From Clostridia bacterium (GTDB lineage: Bacteria > Bacillota_A > Clostridia > Lachnospirales > Cellulosilyticaceae), in NCBI GenBank assembly GCA_029239935.1, contig JARBTY010000159.1, forward strand, positions 1 through 7,663: DNA of 7,663 nt, in the 5' to 3' direction. The notes beneath the pieces are model-generated. The model had not been told where the DNA came from, searched no databases, and saw nothing but the letters and a program-made list of their open reading frames with translations. Below are positions 1 to 6,628 of this stretch, in pieces. The first letter of the stretch is position 1, and every line of letters starts with the position of its first letter. A program made the translations under genes and the position numbers.

Positions 1-5
1 TTATT

Positions 6-41
6 TTTAATATCAATATCTAATTTTAAAATGATATTAAA
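6..41. repeat. AT-rich 10-bp perfect inverted repeat
   Basis: The arms TTTAATATCA (6-15) and TGATATTAAA (32-41) are exact reverse complements separated by 16 bases. Neither side carries a T-run in the right place for a terminator. The repeat lies about 20 bases upstream of the proposed regulator promoter, so it could be a protein-binding site. In DNA this AT-rich it could also be chance. Confidence 0.35.
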
Positions 42-62
42 TGAAGGGTGATATAAAGTGTA

Positions 63-90
63 TTGTAATTGGCGGTGGGTTGGTTATAAT
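63..90 (+). promoter_or_regulatory. Sigma-A-like promoter of the GntR regulator gene
   Basis: TTGTAA (63-68) and a perfect TATAAT (85-90) are separated by 16 bases. Transcription would start near 97, leaving a leader of about 37 bases before the TTG start at 134. This placement argues against translation from the ATG at 41, which would lie upstream of the transcript. Confidence 0.6.
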
Positions 91-121
91 AATAAATAGA
101 GTAGGAACTATAAAACGTTAT

Positions 122-129
122 GGGGTGAT
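122..129 (+). promoter_or_regulatory. Ribosome binding site that sets a TTG start
   Basis: GGGGTGAT lies five to six bases before the TTG at 134. The ATG at 41 has no Shine-Dalgarno sequence, and the GTG at 125 lies inside this motif. The site therefore supports TTG 134 as the start of the regulator. Confidence 0.6.
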
Positions 130-133
130 AAAA

Positions 134-847
134 TTGATACAGTATAACCATAATGGTAAACCTTTGTCTGAGGCAGTTGCGGATGATATAACGCATACGA
201 TCATTATTGACAAGGGGTTAAAACCAGGAGATAGAATTCCGTCCGAGGCGGAGCTTTTAGAATTCTATGATGTTTCAAGAAGTACGATAAGAGAGGCTAT
301 CAAGATTTTGACTTCAAGAAATATTGTGGAAGTTAAAAGAGGTATAGGTACATTTGTTGCTGAAAAACAAACTATTGGTGATGATTTGTTAGGATTCAAA
401 CTGTATAAAAATAACTATACCTTAGGCAGAGATATTTTTGCGCTGCGTTACATGATTGAACCAGGTATTGCAAAAATGGCAGCACTCAATAGAGATGAGG
501 AGGACGTTAAGGAGATCGAAAGATTATGCAAGGATGTAGAAAAACTTATCAGCAGTGGATTTCCGCATTTAGAGAAAGATAGGGAATTTCACTCAGCTAT
601 TTCTAGTGCTAGCAAGAATTTAGTCATATCAAAGCTTATACCGATTATTAATGAATCTATTGAAGTATTTATAGAGAATACAAATAATTCATTGAAACAA
701 GAAACGATAAAAACCCATCGAAAAATAGTAGAAGCAATTAAAAGCTGCGATGGAGAAGCGGCATACAGAGCAATGGAAGAGCACTTAAAAGTTAATCTTG
801 AAGATATGACATCAAAATATGAGAGCAGTAATGATAATAACAAATAG
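134..847 (+). CDS. GntR-family transcriptional regulator, FadR/FCD subfamily
   Basis: This is a DNA-binding regulator of 237 residues counted from the TTG start, the usual length for the family. An N-terminal winged helix-turn-helix (about residues 9-75) contains the GntR signature GDRIPSEAELLEFYDVSRST followed by REAI, with a wing ending in RGIGTFV. An all-helical FCD ligand domain (about 100-224) follows. Its likely metal and ligand residues are D149 and H153 (in KDREFH), H195 (THRKIV) and H217 (MEEHL), the pattern of FCD proteins that bind a metal and a carboxylate effector. The reading frame stays open up to an ATG at 41, but that segment is upstream of the predicted promoter and lacks a ribosome binding site. 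The gene has its own terminator and sits just before a sugar-acid TRAP operon, which it probably represses until a sugar acid or its 2-keto-3-deoxy product binds. The family is certain; target and ligand are inferred. Confidence 0.93.
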   Translation: MIQYNHNGKPLSEAVADDITHTIIIDKGLKPGDRIPSEAELLEFYDVSRSTIREAIKILTSRNIVEVKRGIGTFVAEKQTIGDDLLGFKLYKNNYTLGRDIFALRYMIEPGIAKMAALNRDEEDVKEIERLCKDVEKLISSGFPHLEKDREFHSAISSASKNLVISKLIPIINESIEVFIENTNNSLKQETIKTHRKIVEAIKSCDGEAAYRAMEEHLKVNLEDMTSKYESSNDNNK

Positions 848-855
848 TATACAAT

Positions 856-890
856 AAGCTGTAAACTTATCAAAGTTTGGGGCTTTTTTT
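856..890 (+). terminator. Intrinsic terminator of the regulator gene
   Basis: The outer arms AAGC (856-859) and GCTT (882-885), and the inner arms AAACTT (863-868) and AAGTTT (873-878), pair around a four-base ATCA loop. A three-base internal mismatch or wobble lies between them. Seven T residues (884-890) follow directly. It begins nine bases after the stop codon and separates the regulator from the transporter operon. Confidence 0.85.
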
Positions 891-942
891 GTGCAAAAAA
901 ATAATATGGAAAAGATATAGCCAAAATAATCACGGATAACTA

Positions 943-971
943 TTGACAAATTAGTAAGTATATTGTAATCT
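943..971 (+). promoter_or_regulatory. Promoter of the TRAP/catabolic operon
   Basis: A perfect TTGACA (943-948) is followed after 17 bases by TAATCT (966-971), a weaker -10. Transcription would begin near 978, immediately before the palindrome at 983-997, so a bound repressor would block initiation or early elongation. The -35 is clear; the exact -10 is less certain. Confidence 0.6.
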
Positions 972-982
972 AATGATAGGAC

Positions 983-997
983 AGACGTCAGACGTCT
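983..997. promoter_or_regulatory. Probable GntR/FCD operator, perfect palindrome
   Basis: AGACGTC and GACGTCT form a perfect 7-bp inverted repeat around one central base. The core reads GTC-A-GAC (GTCTGAC on the other strand), which fits the GT-rich half-site pattern of FadR/FCD regulators. It starts about 12 bases after the -10 of the operon promoter and lies next to a gene for such a regulator. I saw no second copy near the regulator's own promoter, so autoregulation through this motif is not supported. Confidence 0.65.
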
Positions 998-1001
998 TAC
1001 T

Positions 1002-1016
1002 AGCAAAACGTTTGTT
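1002..1016. promoter_or_regulatory. Weak catabolite-response-element-like site
   Basis: The stretch holds the 8-bp palindrome AAACGTTT (1006-1013), which matches the centre of Firmicute cre sites bound by CcpA, but the outer TG/CA positions do not match. Its place downstream of the promoter would suit repression by carbon catabolite control. It is a candidate only. Confidence 0.25.
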
Positions 1017-1049
1017 GTCTAAATTACATACTACTCTGGAGGGATTTAG

Positions 1050-2093
1050 ATGAAAAAATTAGCATCATTATTAGTTGTGGCATCAATGTTAACGGGGGTA
1101 TTGGTGGGCTGCGGAAGCGGCAATAATACACCAGTTAAGAGTGCAGAAGTGACATCAAAAGCTGGGGACACGGAGGTAGCAGCGGGTGTGGAACCTATTG
1201 TTTTAAAGGCTGCCCATGCAATTAGTGAACAAACAAGTTACCATAAGGGTATGGAAAAATTTAAAGAAGAAGTAGAAAAACGTACAGAAGGAAAGATTAA
1301 GATTGAATTATATCCTAATGGACAACTGGGAAATGAAAGAGATGCGGTAGAAGGTATGCAGCTGGGAACAATAGATATTACCCTTGTTGCAGCAGCAGTA
1401 CTAACCTCTTTTGCACCTGATATGGCAGTACTTGATTATCCATTTGCATTTGATGATGCAGCACATGCAAGAAGATTTATGGCAAGCAGTGCAGGGGATA
1501 AATTCAAAGAACAATTAAAAGCGCAGCAGTTCAATGTATTAGGTTATTTTGAAAATGGTTTTAGAAATGTTTATTCAGTAAAACCTATTCGATCGATTGA
1601 AGATTTTAAAGGTGTAAAGATCAGAACGATGGAAAATGAAATACATATGGCAGCATTTAATAAGCTTGGGGCCATTGCAACACCGATGGCTTCAGGTGAA
1701 GTATTTGCAGGTCTTCAACAAAAGACGATTGATGCGGCTGAAAATGCCTCAGAGGATGTTATTACCCGTAGTTTTCATGAAGTGGTAACAAGTCTGACAA
1801 GAACGGGACATGTGTATGGGTTCTTAGGACTTGGAATCTCTGATATGGCTCTTGCAAAAATCCCAGCTGATTTAGTACCAGCTATTGAAGAAGCTGGTAA
1901 GATTGCTTCAGAATATCAAGCGGAACTTATTACTCAAAGTAATACAGATGCTGAAAGAGACTTGCCGGGGTATGGCGTAGAAGTTTATGATATTGACAGA
2001 GAAGCATTAGCTAAGGCGACGCAGGAAGAAATCAAAAGCAAGTTTAGCTTTAACAAAGCTGTATTTGCAGAAATTGAAAATACCAGACAATAA
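1050..2093 (+). CDS. dctP: TRAP transporter substrate-binding lipoprotein, DctP family
   Basis: This is the extracytoplasmic solute receptor of a tripartite ATP-independent periplasmic (TRAP) transporter, 347 residues. A lipoprotein signal peptide (residues 1-20) ends in the lipobox LVGC with C21 as the lipid-anchored cysteine, expected in a Gram-positive cell where the receptor must be tethered to the membrane. A short low-complexity linker precedes the mature fold at about residue 48. Family marks are GQLGNERD (91-98), ENGFRNVYS (168-176), FKGVKIRTME (186-195) and GLQQKTIDAAEN (221-232). R192 corresponds to the invariant arginine that salt-bridges the carboxylate of the ligand, so the substrate is an organic or sugar acid. 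GGAGGG at 1039-1043 lies six bases before the ATG. It is the first gene of the operon and is followed by both membrane subunits. The downstream enzymes suggest an aldonate- or uronate-like ligand; the exact one is not readable. Confidence 0.95.
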   Translation: MKKLASLLVVASMLTGVLVGCGSGNNTPVKSAEVTSKAGDTEVAAGVEPIVLKAAHAISEQTSYHKGMEKFKEEVEKRTEGKIKIELYPNGQLGNERDAVEGMQLGTIDITLVAAAVLTSFAPDMAVLDYPFAFDDAAHARRFMASSAGDKFKEQLKAQQFNVLGYFENGFRNVYSVKPIRSIEDFKGVKIRTMENEIHMAAFNKLGAIATPMASGEVFAGLQQKTIDAAENASEDVITRSFHEVVTSLTRTGHVYGFLGLGISDMALAKIPADLVPAIEEAGKIASEYQAELITQSNTDAERDLPGYGVEVYDIDREALAKATQEEIKSKFSFNKAVFAEIENTRQ

Positions 2094-2123
2094 TTTTATA
2101 TCAATTTTGAAGGTGGGTATATC

Positions 2124-2612
2124 ATGTGGAAAAAGCTTGAAAAAATAGAAGAAGTGATTATTGTTATACCATTTATCGTCATGATTATTTCGGCTTTCTT
2201 ACAAGTTGTTAATAGAAATATTATTAAGGCTAGTATAGGATGGTATGAGGAATTAGCGAGATATTGTATGATTTATATGGTTATATTTGCAACAGAAATT
2301 GGTTTAAGAGATGGTACTCAAATTGCAGTTGAAGCTGTTTATGCCAAAGCTAAAGGTATAGCAAAAACCATATTAACCATTATCATTAAGACAGTTGTTA
2401 TTGTTTTTTCGGGGGTTGCAGGATTTTATTCAGTTCAGCTAGTACTTAATCAGGTGGTATCTAGACAAACTTCACCAGGCCTAAGAGTACCTATGTATAT
2501 ACCCACTTTAGGCATGACATGCGGGCTCTTGTTAATAGCAGTAGTACAGCTTATTCGTCTGATTAGCTATATAAGAGACTTAAAACAACTTGAGGAGGTG
2601 AAGCCGTTATGA
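2124..2612 (+). CDS. dctQ: TRAP transporter small membrane subunit, DctQ family
   Basis: This is the small integral membrane subunit of the TRAP system, 162 residues. Four hydrophobic segments are visible at about residues 10-29, 44-61, 83-105 and 126-148. The family motif WYEELARY (40-47) leads into the second one, and the conserved SPGLRVPMYIP stretch (117-127) leads into the fourth. In this family DctQ packs against DctM to form the membrane part that meets the receptor. AAGGTGG (about 2110-2116) precedes the start. The last codon and stop overlap the dctM start as ATGA (2609-2612), the usual sign of translational coupling that keeps the two subunits at equal levels. Assignment is firm. 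Confidence 0.93.
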   Translation: MWKKLEKIEEVIIVIPFIVMIISAFLQVVNRNIIKASIGWYEELARYCMIYMVIFATEIGLRDGTQIAVEAVYAKAKGIAKTILTIIIKTVVIVFSGVAGFYSVQLVLNQVVSRQTSPGLRVPMYIPTLGMTCGLLLIAVVQLIRLISYIRDLKQLEEVKPL

Positions 2613-3874
2613 TAGGGTTTTTATTATTTGGGACTATGGCAATACTCCTTATTTTGGGTGTGCCAATAGCTGTATGCCTGGGTGCGGCAACACTTTTAAC
2701 AGTTGCTGCTCTGGATGTTCCGATGGTTGTAGTGTCTCAGAGAATGTTCACTGCACTAGATTCTTTTTCGATTATGGCTATTCCGTTTTTTGTGCTTGCA
2801 GGTAATCTGATGACAGAAGGCGGGATATCTAAAAAACTAGTTAGTTTCTGCAATTCTATCGTAGGGAATATACGCGGCGGCATGGCTATCGTAGGGATTA
2901 TAGCCTGTGCATTTTTTGCAGCATTATCAGGGTCAGGCCCTGCGACAGTTATTGCAATTGGGTCTATGGTTTATCCAGAGATGGTTAAGCTGGGTTATCC
3001 GAAGGGAAGAGCTGCGGGCTTACTTGCAGTTTCGGGAGGTCTAGGACCTATTATACCTCCAAGTATTGTTATGGTGGTCTATGGGACGATAACCAATACG
3101 TCTATCAGTGATTTGTTTAAATCCGGTATGGTTTGTGGCATACTTATAGCAATAGCCATTATTATCGCTGCAATATTCTTAGCTTATAAGGAAAAATGGC
3201 CTGTTGCAGAGGGGAAAATTTCTATAAAAGCTATCTGTCAATCATTTTTTGTAGCCTTACCTGCACTGATGCTGCCAGTCATTATCTTAGGGGGTATTTA
3301 TTCAGGGATATTTACACCAACAGAAGCTGCCGCGATTTCCGTAGTGTATGCACTGGCAGTGGGACTATATGTATATAGAGAAATTAAAATATCGGATTTA
3401 TGGAGAATACTTGTAAGTTCTGCAAAAAGCAGTGCAATGATCTTATTTATTATTGCGACATCTACTGCATTTGCCTGGTTATTTTCTTATTCAGGGATTT
3501 CTACAGCATTAGTGGAGTTTATCATTGGACTTAACTTATCAAAAATGTTATTTGTCCTTGTTGTATCTGGTGTTTTGTTAGTTTTTGGATTTTTCTTGGA
3601 GGGGCTTGCAACCGTGGTGCTTTTGGTGCCTGTGCTTTTCCCTATAGCACAAACTTTTGGGATCAATCCCATTCATTTTGGAATGATTGTTGTTATTGCC
3701 AATGTACTTGGAACGATGACACCTCCTGTAGCGGTTAATATCTTTGCGTCAGCAACAGTATCTAAGCTGCCTATGGGTGAAATTGTTAAAGGGCAGCTGC
3801 CTTTCTTCATTACAATGATTTTGGTATTCTTTTTGATTGTACTTATACCAGGTATTTCTTTAATGATGATTTAG
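2609..3874 (+). CDS. dctM: TRAP transporter large membrane subunit, DctM family
   Basis: This is the large, ion-coupled transport subunit of the TRAP system, 421 residues, a normal length for DctM (ion transporter superfamily). It is hydrophobic throughout. Conserved motifs are SGSGPATV (107-114), GGLGPIIPPS (143-152), GIYSGIFTPTEAAA (229-242) and, near the C-terminus, GTMTPPVAVN. In the family the repeated G-x-x-P-P and T-P/E-A motifs form the hairpins that hold sodium ions and substrate. AGGAGGTG (2593-2600), inside the end of dctQ, is a very strong ribosome binding site. After the stop there is an 82-base AT-rich gap before the SDR start, with no hairpin terminator, so transcription probably continues into the enzyme genes. 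Confidence 0.95.
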   Translation: MIGFLLFGTMAILLILGVPIAVCLGAATLLTVAALDVPMVVVSQRMFTALDSFSIMAIPFFVLAGNLMTEGGISKKLVSFCNSIVGNIRGGMAIVGIIACAFFAALSGSGPATVIAIGSMVYPEMVKLGYPKGRAAGLLAVSGGLGPIIPPSIVMVVYGTITNTSISDLFKSGMVCGILIAIAIIIAAIFLAYKEKWPVAEGKISIKAICQSFFVALPALMLPVIILGGIYSGIFTPTEAAAISVVYALAVGLYVYREIKISDLWRILVSSAKSSAMILFIIATSTAFAWLFSYSGISTALVEFIIGLNLSKMLFVLVVSGVLLVFGFFLEGLATVVLLVPVLFPIAQTFGINPIHFGMIVVIANVLGTMTPPVAVNIFASATVSKLPMGEIVKGQLPFFITMILVFFLIVLIPGISLMMI

Positions 3875-3943
3875 TAATATAAAAAATAATTAATGATTCA
3901 CAATAGTAAATGAAAGTTTTCACAAAAAAACAAACAAAGAGAT

Positions 3944-3948
3944 GGGAG
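3944..3948 (+). promoter_or_regulatory. Ribosome binding site that decides the SDR start
   Basis: GGGAG lies eight bases before the ATG at 3957. The upstream in-frame ATG at 3942 overlaps this motif and has only a purine stretch directly abutting it, with no proper spacing, so 3957 is the better start. Confidence 0.6.
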
Positions 3949-3956
3949 AACAAAAA

Positions 3957-4715
3957 ATGAATTTATTTGATATCAGTGGCAAAAAAGCAATTGTAACTGG
4001 TGGCGCCGGTGATCTCGGTACCAGTATGGTTGAAGGATTACTAGAAAATGGCTCAGAGGTTATTATCCTTGATAACTCCCCAAGACTAAGTGAAGTTGTA
4101 GATGGGTTTAAGGCCAGAGGATTTAAGGTACATGGTATCAGTGCAAATCTTGCAGACCGAGAAGGGTTAGAAAAATCATTTGAGAAGGCAATGACTATTT
4201 TCGGCGAACAATTAGATATTTTAGTGAATGCAGCTGGTATTCAAAGACGTTATAAAAGCGAAGAATTCCCTCCAGAAGAATGGGATTTAGTTATTAATAT
4301 CAATATGACCGCATCTTTTAGACTTTGTCAATTGGCAGGAAAAGTTATGCTTAAACAAGGCTCAGGAAAAATTATTAATGTAGCATCAATGTTAAGCTTT
4401 TTTGGCGGATTTACTGTACCAGCGTATGCAGCGTCTAAAGGCGGGGTTGCACAGTTTACTAAGGCACTTTGTAATGAATGGGCTGATAAGGGAATCAATA
4501 TCAATGCTATAGCACCCGGATACATGGACACTCAGATGAATGTTAATATTATTAATGACCCTACAAGAAATGATGAAATCTCAAAGCGTATTCCAGCTAA
4601 ACGTTGGGGGACAGGACAAGATATGAAGGGCGTTGTTATATTTCTTGCATCACAAGCATCTGATTATTTAAATGGTGCTGTAATACCTGTTGATGGCGGA
4701 TATTTAGTGAGATAG
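3957..4715 (+). CDS. Short-chain dehydrogenase, KduD-like (sugar-acid oxidoreductase)
   Basis: This is a classical NAD(P)-dependent short-chain dehydrogenase of 252 residues from the ATG at 3957; the ATG at 3942 would add MGEQK. The cofactor motif TGGAGDLG (14-21), NAAG (91-94), N116, catalytic S144, Y157 and K161 (YAASK) are all present, so the enzyme should be active. D39 at the end of the second strand favours NAD over NADP. From memory of the family, SASMLSF-like, NEWA, NAIAPGYM, RIPA-RWG and LASQASDYLNG segments resemble 2-dehydro-3-deoxy-D-gluconate 5-dehydrogenase (KduD) and gluconate 5-dehydrogenase. No kduI is present, so a pectin-type role is not shown. It sits between the transporter and a sugar-acid dehydratase, which suggests that it interconverts a keto- and a hydroxy-acid in the same route. 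The family is certain, the substrate open. Confidence 0.88.
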   Translation: MNLFDISGKKAIVTGGAGDLGTSMVEGLLENGSEVIILDNSPRLSEVVDGFKARGFKVHGISANLADREGLEKSFEKAMTIFGEQLDILVNAAGIQRRYKSEEFPPEEWDLVININMTASFRLCQLAGKVMLKQGSGKIINVASMLSFFGGFTVPAYAASKGGVAQFTKALCNEWADKGININAIAPGYMDTQMNVNIINDPTRNDEISKRIPAKRWGTGQDMKGVVIFLASQASDYLNGAVIPVDGGYLVR

Positions 4716-4734
4716 GACTTTAAGGAGGCAATAT

Positions 4735-6450
4735 ATGAGAAGTCAAGAAATACGTAAAATTGCACCAGAGATGGACCCACTCAAGATAGGAATGGGATGG
4801 AGCGTAGATGATTTAGCAAAACCTCAAGTTATGATAGAAAGTACATTTGGAGACAGTCATCCGGGGAGTGTGCACTTATTACAGTTTGTAGATACTGCAG
4901 CGCAGGCAGTGAATAGTGCTGGGGGTAAAGCTGCCCGCTATTTTACCACAGATATCTGTGACGGTATTGCCCAAGGACATGATGGCATTAACTATTCACT
5001 TGCATCAAGAGACACGATTGCAAATATGATTGAGATTCATGCAGGAGCAACACCTTTTGATGCAGCAGTATTTGTAGCAAGCTGCGATAAAGGAGTACCT
5101 GCTCACCTGATGGGGATTGGGAGAATAAATGTGCCATCTATTATGATTACAGGCGGAGTGATGGAGGCTGGGCCCAATCTTTTAACTTTGGAGCAGATAG
5201 GGACTTACAGTGCGATGAAGCATCGAGGAGAAATTACAGAGGAAGAGTTGACTTACTATAAACACAATGCTTGTCCGTCATGTGGGGCTTGTTCATTTAT
5301 GGGAACAGCTGCTACCATGCAGGTTATGGCAGAAGCACTGGGGCTTATGCTGCCAGGAAGTTCACTGATGCCCGCTACATGTGAGGATTTAAAACTTGTC
5401 GCACATCAAGCAGGTACACAGGCTGTTAAGCTTGCAGAAATGGGCTTAAAACCAAGAGATATGGTGACGATGAAGTCTTTTGAAAATGCAATCATGGTCC
5501 ATGCAGCTATTTCGGGATCAACCAATTCAATGCTTCATATACCGGCTATTGCTCATGAATTTGGTCTGGAGCTTGATGCCCAGATGTTTGATACGCTTCA
5601 CCAAAATGCGCACTATCTATTAGATATTCGCCCAGCTGGTAAATGGCCGGCAGAGTATTTTTATTATGCAGGAGGCGTTCCGGCTATTATGGAAGAAATT
5701 AAGAGTATGCTTCATCTGGATGTGATGACGGTAACTGGTAAGACGCTGGGGGAAAACCTGGAAGATTTAAAGAAAAATGGTTTTTATGAAAAATGTAGCA
5801 GCTATCTTGAAAAAGTAGGGCTTAAGAGAATAGATGTTATTCGTCCATTTGAGAAACCGATTGGTAAAAATGGAACAGTAGCTATTTTGAAAGGAAATCT
5901 TGCGCCGGATGGTGCTGTAGTAAAGCACAGTGCAGTACCTAAAGAGATGCATAAGGCTGTTCTAAAAGCAAAACCTTTTGACTCTGAGGAAGAAGCGCTG
6001 GACGCAGTTCTTAAAAAAGTGATTCAACCAGGGGATGCAGTCATTATTAGATATGAAGGGCCAAAGGGCAGTGGGATGCCAGAAATGTTCTATACCACAG
6101 AGGCCATCTCATCAGATGAAGAACTAGGTACGCAGGTTGCACTGCTTACAGACGGCAGATTTTCAGGAGCCACTAAGGGGCCGGCAATAGGGCATATTTC
6201 ACCGGAAGCTGCAGAAGGCGGACCTATTGCACTGGTTGAGGAAGATGACCTCATTGAAATAGACATAGAAAAGAGAATCCTTCAGATTGTTGGTGTTGGA
6301 GGGGTTCGTAAAACGGCAGAAGAAATTGAAGATGTTTTGTCGGAGCGTAAGGCGAACTGGCGGCCTAAGCAGGAAAAGTATACTTCAGGGGTACTAAATA
6401 TCTTTGCGAAGCATGCTGTATCACCGATGAAGGGTGGCTACATGAAGTAG
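4735..6450 (+). CDS. IlvD/Edd-family Fe-S dehydratase, YjhG/YagF-like sugar-acid dehydratase
   Basis: This is a cytoplasmic iron-sulfur dehydratase of 571 residues that removes water from a 2,3-dihydroxy acid to give a 2-keto-3-deoxy acid. Cluster ligands are C75 (DICDG), C117 (SCDKG) and C186 (CPSCGAC). D118 and K119 (family carbamylated lysine), together with D93 and E450, are the likely magnesium site, and S478 in GRFSGAT is the expected catalytic base. The N-terminal GMGWSVDDL, the segments ENAIMVHAAISGSTN and VMTVTGKTLGENL, and the short GPKGSGMPEM loop are closer to YjhG/YagF D-xylonate dehydratases than to IlvD or Edd. YjhG itself is about 80 residues longer. AAGGAGG (4722-4728) lies six bases before the start, and the gap to the SDR gene is 19 bases. 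No ilv genes are nearby, and the TRAP context favours sugar-acid catabolism. Pentonate versus hexonate cannot be decided here. Confidence 0.9.
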   Translation: MRSQEIRKIAPEMDPLKIGMGWSVDDLAKPQVMIESTFGDSHPGSVHLLQFVDTAAQAVNSAGGKAARYFTTDICDGIAQGHDGINYSLASRDTIANMIEIHAGATPFDAAVFVASCDKGVPAHLMGIGRINVPSIMITGGVMEAGPNLLTLEQIGTYSAMKHRGEITEEELTYYKHNACPSCGACSFMGTAATMQVMAEALGLMLPGSSLMPATCEDLKLVAHQAGTQAVKLAEMGLKPRDMVTMKSFENAIMVHAAISGSTNSMLHIPAIAHEFGLELDAQMFDTLHQNAHYLLDIRPAGKWPAEYFYYAGGVPAIMEEIKSMLHLDVMTVTGKTLGENLEDLKKNGFYEKCSSYLEKVGLKRIDVIRPFEKPIGKNGTVAILKGNLAPDGAVVKHSAVPKEMHKAVLKAKPFDSEEEALDAVLKKVIQPGDAVIIRYEGPKGSGMPEMFYTTEAISSDEELGTQVALLTDGRFSGATKGPAIGHISPEAAEGGPIALVEEDDLIEIDIEKRILQIVGVGGVRKTAEEIEDVLSERKANWRPKQEKYTSGVLNIFAKHAVSPMKGGYMK

Positions 6451-6505
6451 CTGGATGTTGAAGAGTTAAAAAATGATGAGGATTGTTTTATGACAGCAGC
6501 TTTTA

Positions 6506-6514
6506 TGCTATAAT
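6506..6514 (+). promoter_or_regulatory. Extended -10 promoter before the coiled-coil gene
   Basis: TGCTATAAT is a perfect extended -10 element (TG-n-TATAAT). No good -35 is seen: TTTTAT lies 17 bases upstream and TTGTTT (6483-6488) is 20 bases away. The extended motif can compensate for this. Transcription would start near 6521 and give a leader of about 108 bases that contains the LexA-type box. Confidence 0.6.
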
Positions 6515-6575
6515 AAAATCCAAAGATAGTGTAGGTGGTGTATAAACTCTTTTAAAGCGGGTAATACTTACACAA

Positions 6576-6589
6576 AGAACGTATGTTCG
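6576..6589. promoter_or_regulatory. LexA (SOS) box
   Basis: AGAACGTATGTTCG matches the Bacillus-type LexA/DinR consensus CGAACRNRYGTTCG at 13 of 14 positions, with both GAAC and GTTC half-sites exact and the correct four-base spacer. It lies about 60 bases after the -10 and 40 bases before the start codon of the coiled-coil gene. It would repress that gene by road-block, or from a closer promoter that I cannot see. The location in an intergenic region on the side of a start codon supports a real site. Confidence 0.7.
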
Positions 6590-6628
6590 TGATTTGGATG
6601 ATTATTAGAAAGGAAGGCTGATGGTTTT

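Noticed and set aside
41..133. N-terminal extension of the regulator from the ATG at 41
   Set aside because: It has no ribosome binding site, lies partly upstream of the predicted transcript start and adds hydrophobic sequence outside the winged-helix fold.
952..1002. TAGTAAG/CTTACTA 7-bp inverted repeat flanking the -10 and the operator
   Set aside because: Its centre (977) does not coincide with the palindrome centre (990), and 7-bp matches at this distance are expected by chance in AT-rich DNA.
589..1006. Reverse-strand open frames over the end of the regulator and the intergenic region
   Set aside because: They run antisense to the regulator, its terminator and the operon promoter, lack ribosome binding sites and have low-complexity hydrophobic products.
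3196..3378. Second open frame inside dctM on the same strand
   Set aside because: It is fully inside the well-supported dctM gene in another frame, and its product resembles no family.
3911..3922. TGAAAGTTTTCA, a palindrome-like motif between dctM and the SDR gene, considered as a cre site or operator
   Set aside because: It lacks the central CG and the 14-base length of a cre site, does not resemble the operator at 983-997, and no promoter is seen beside it.
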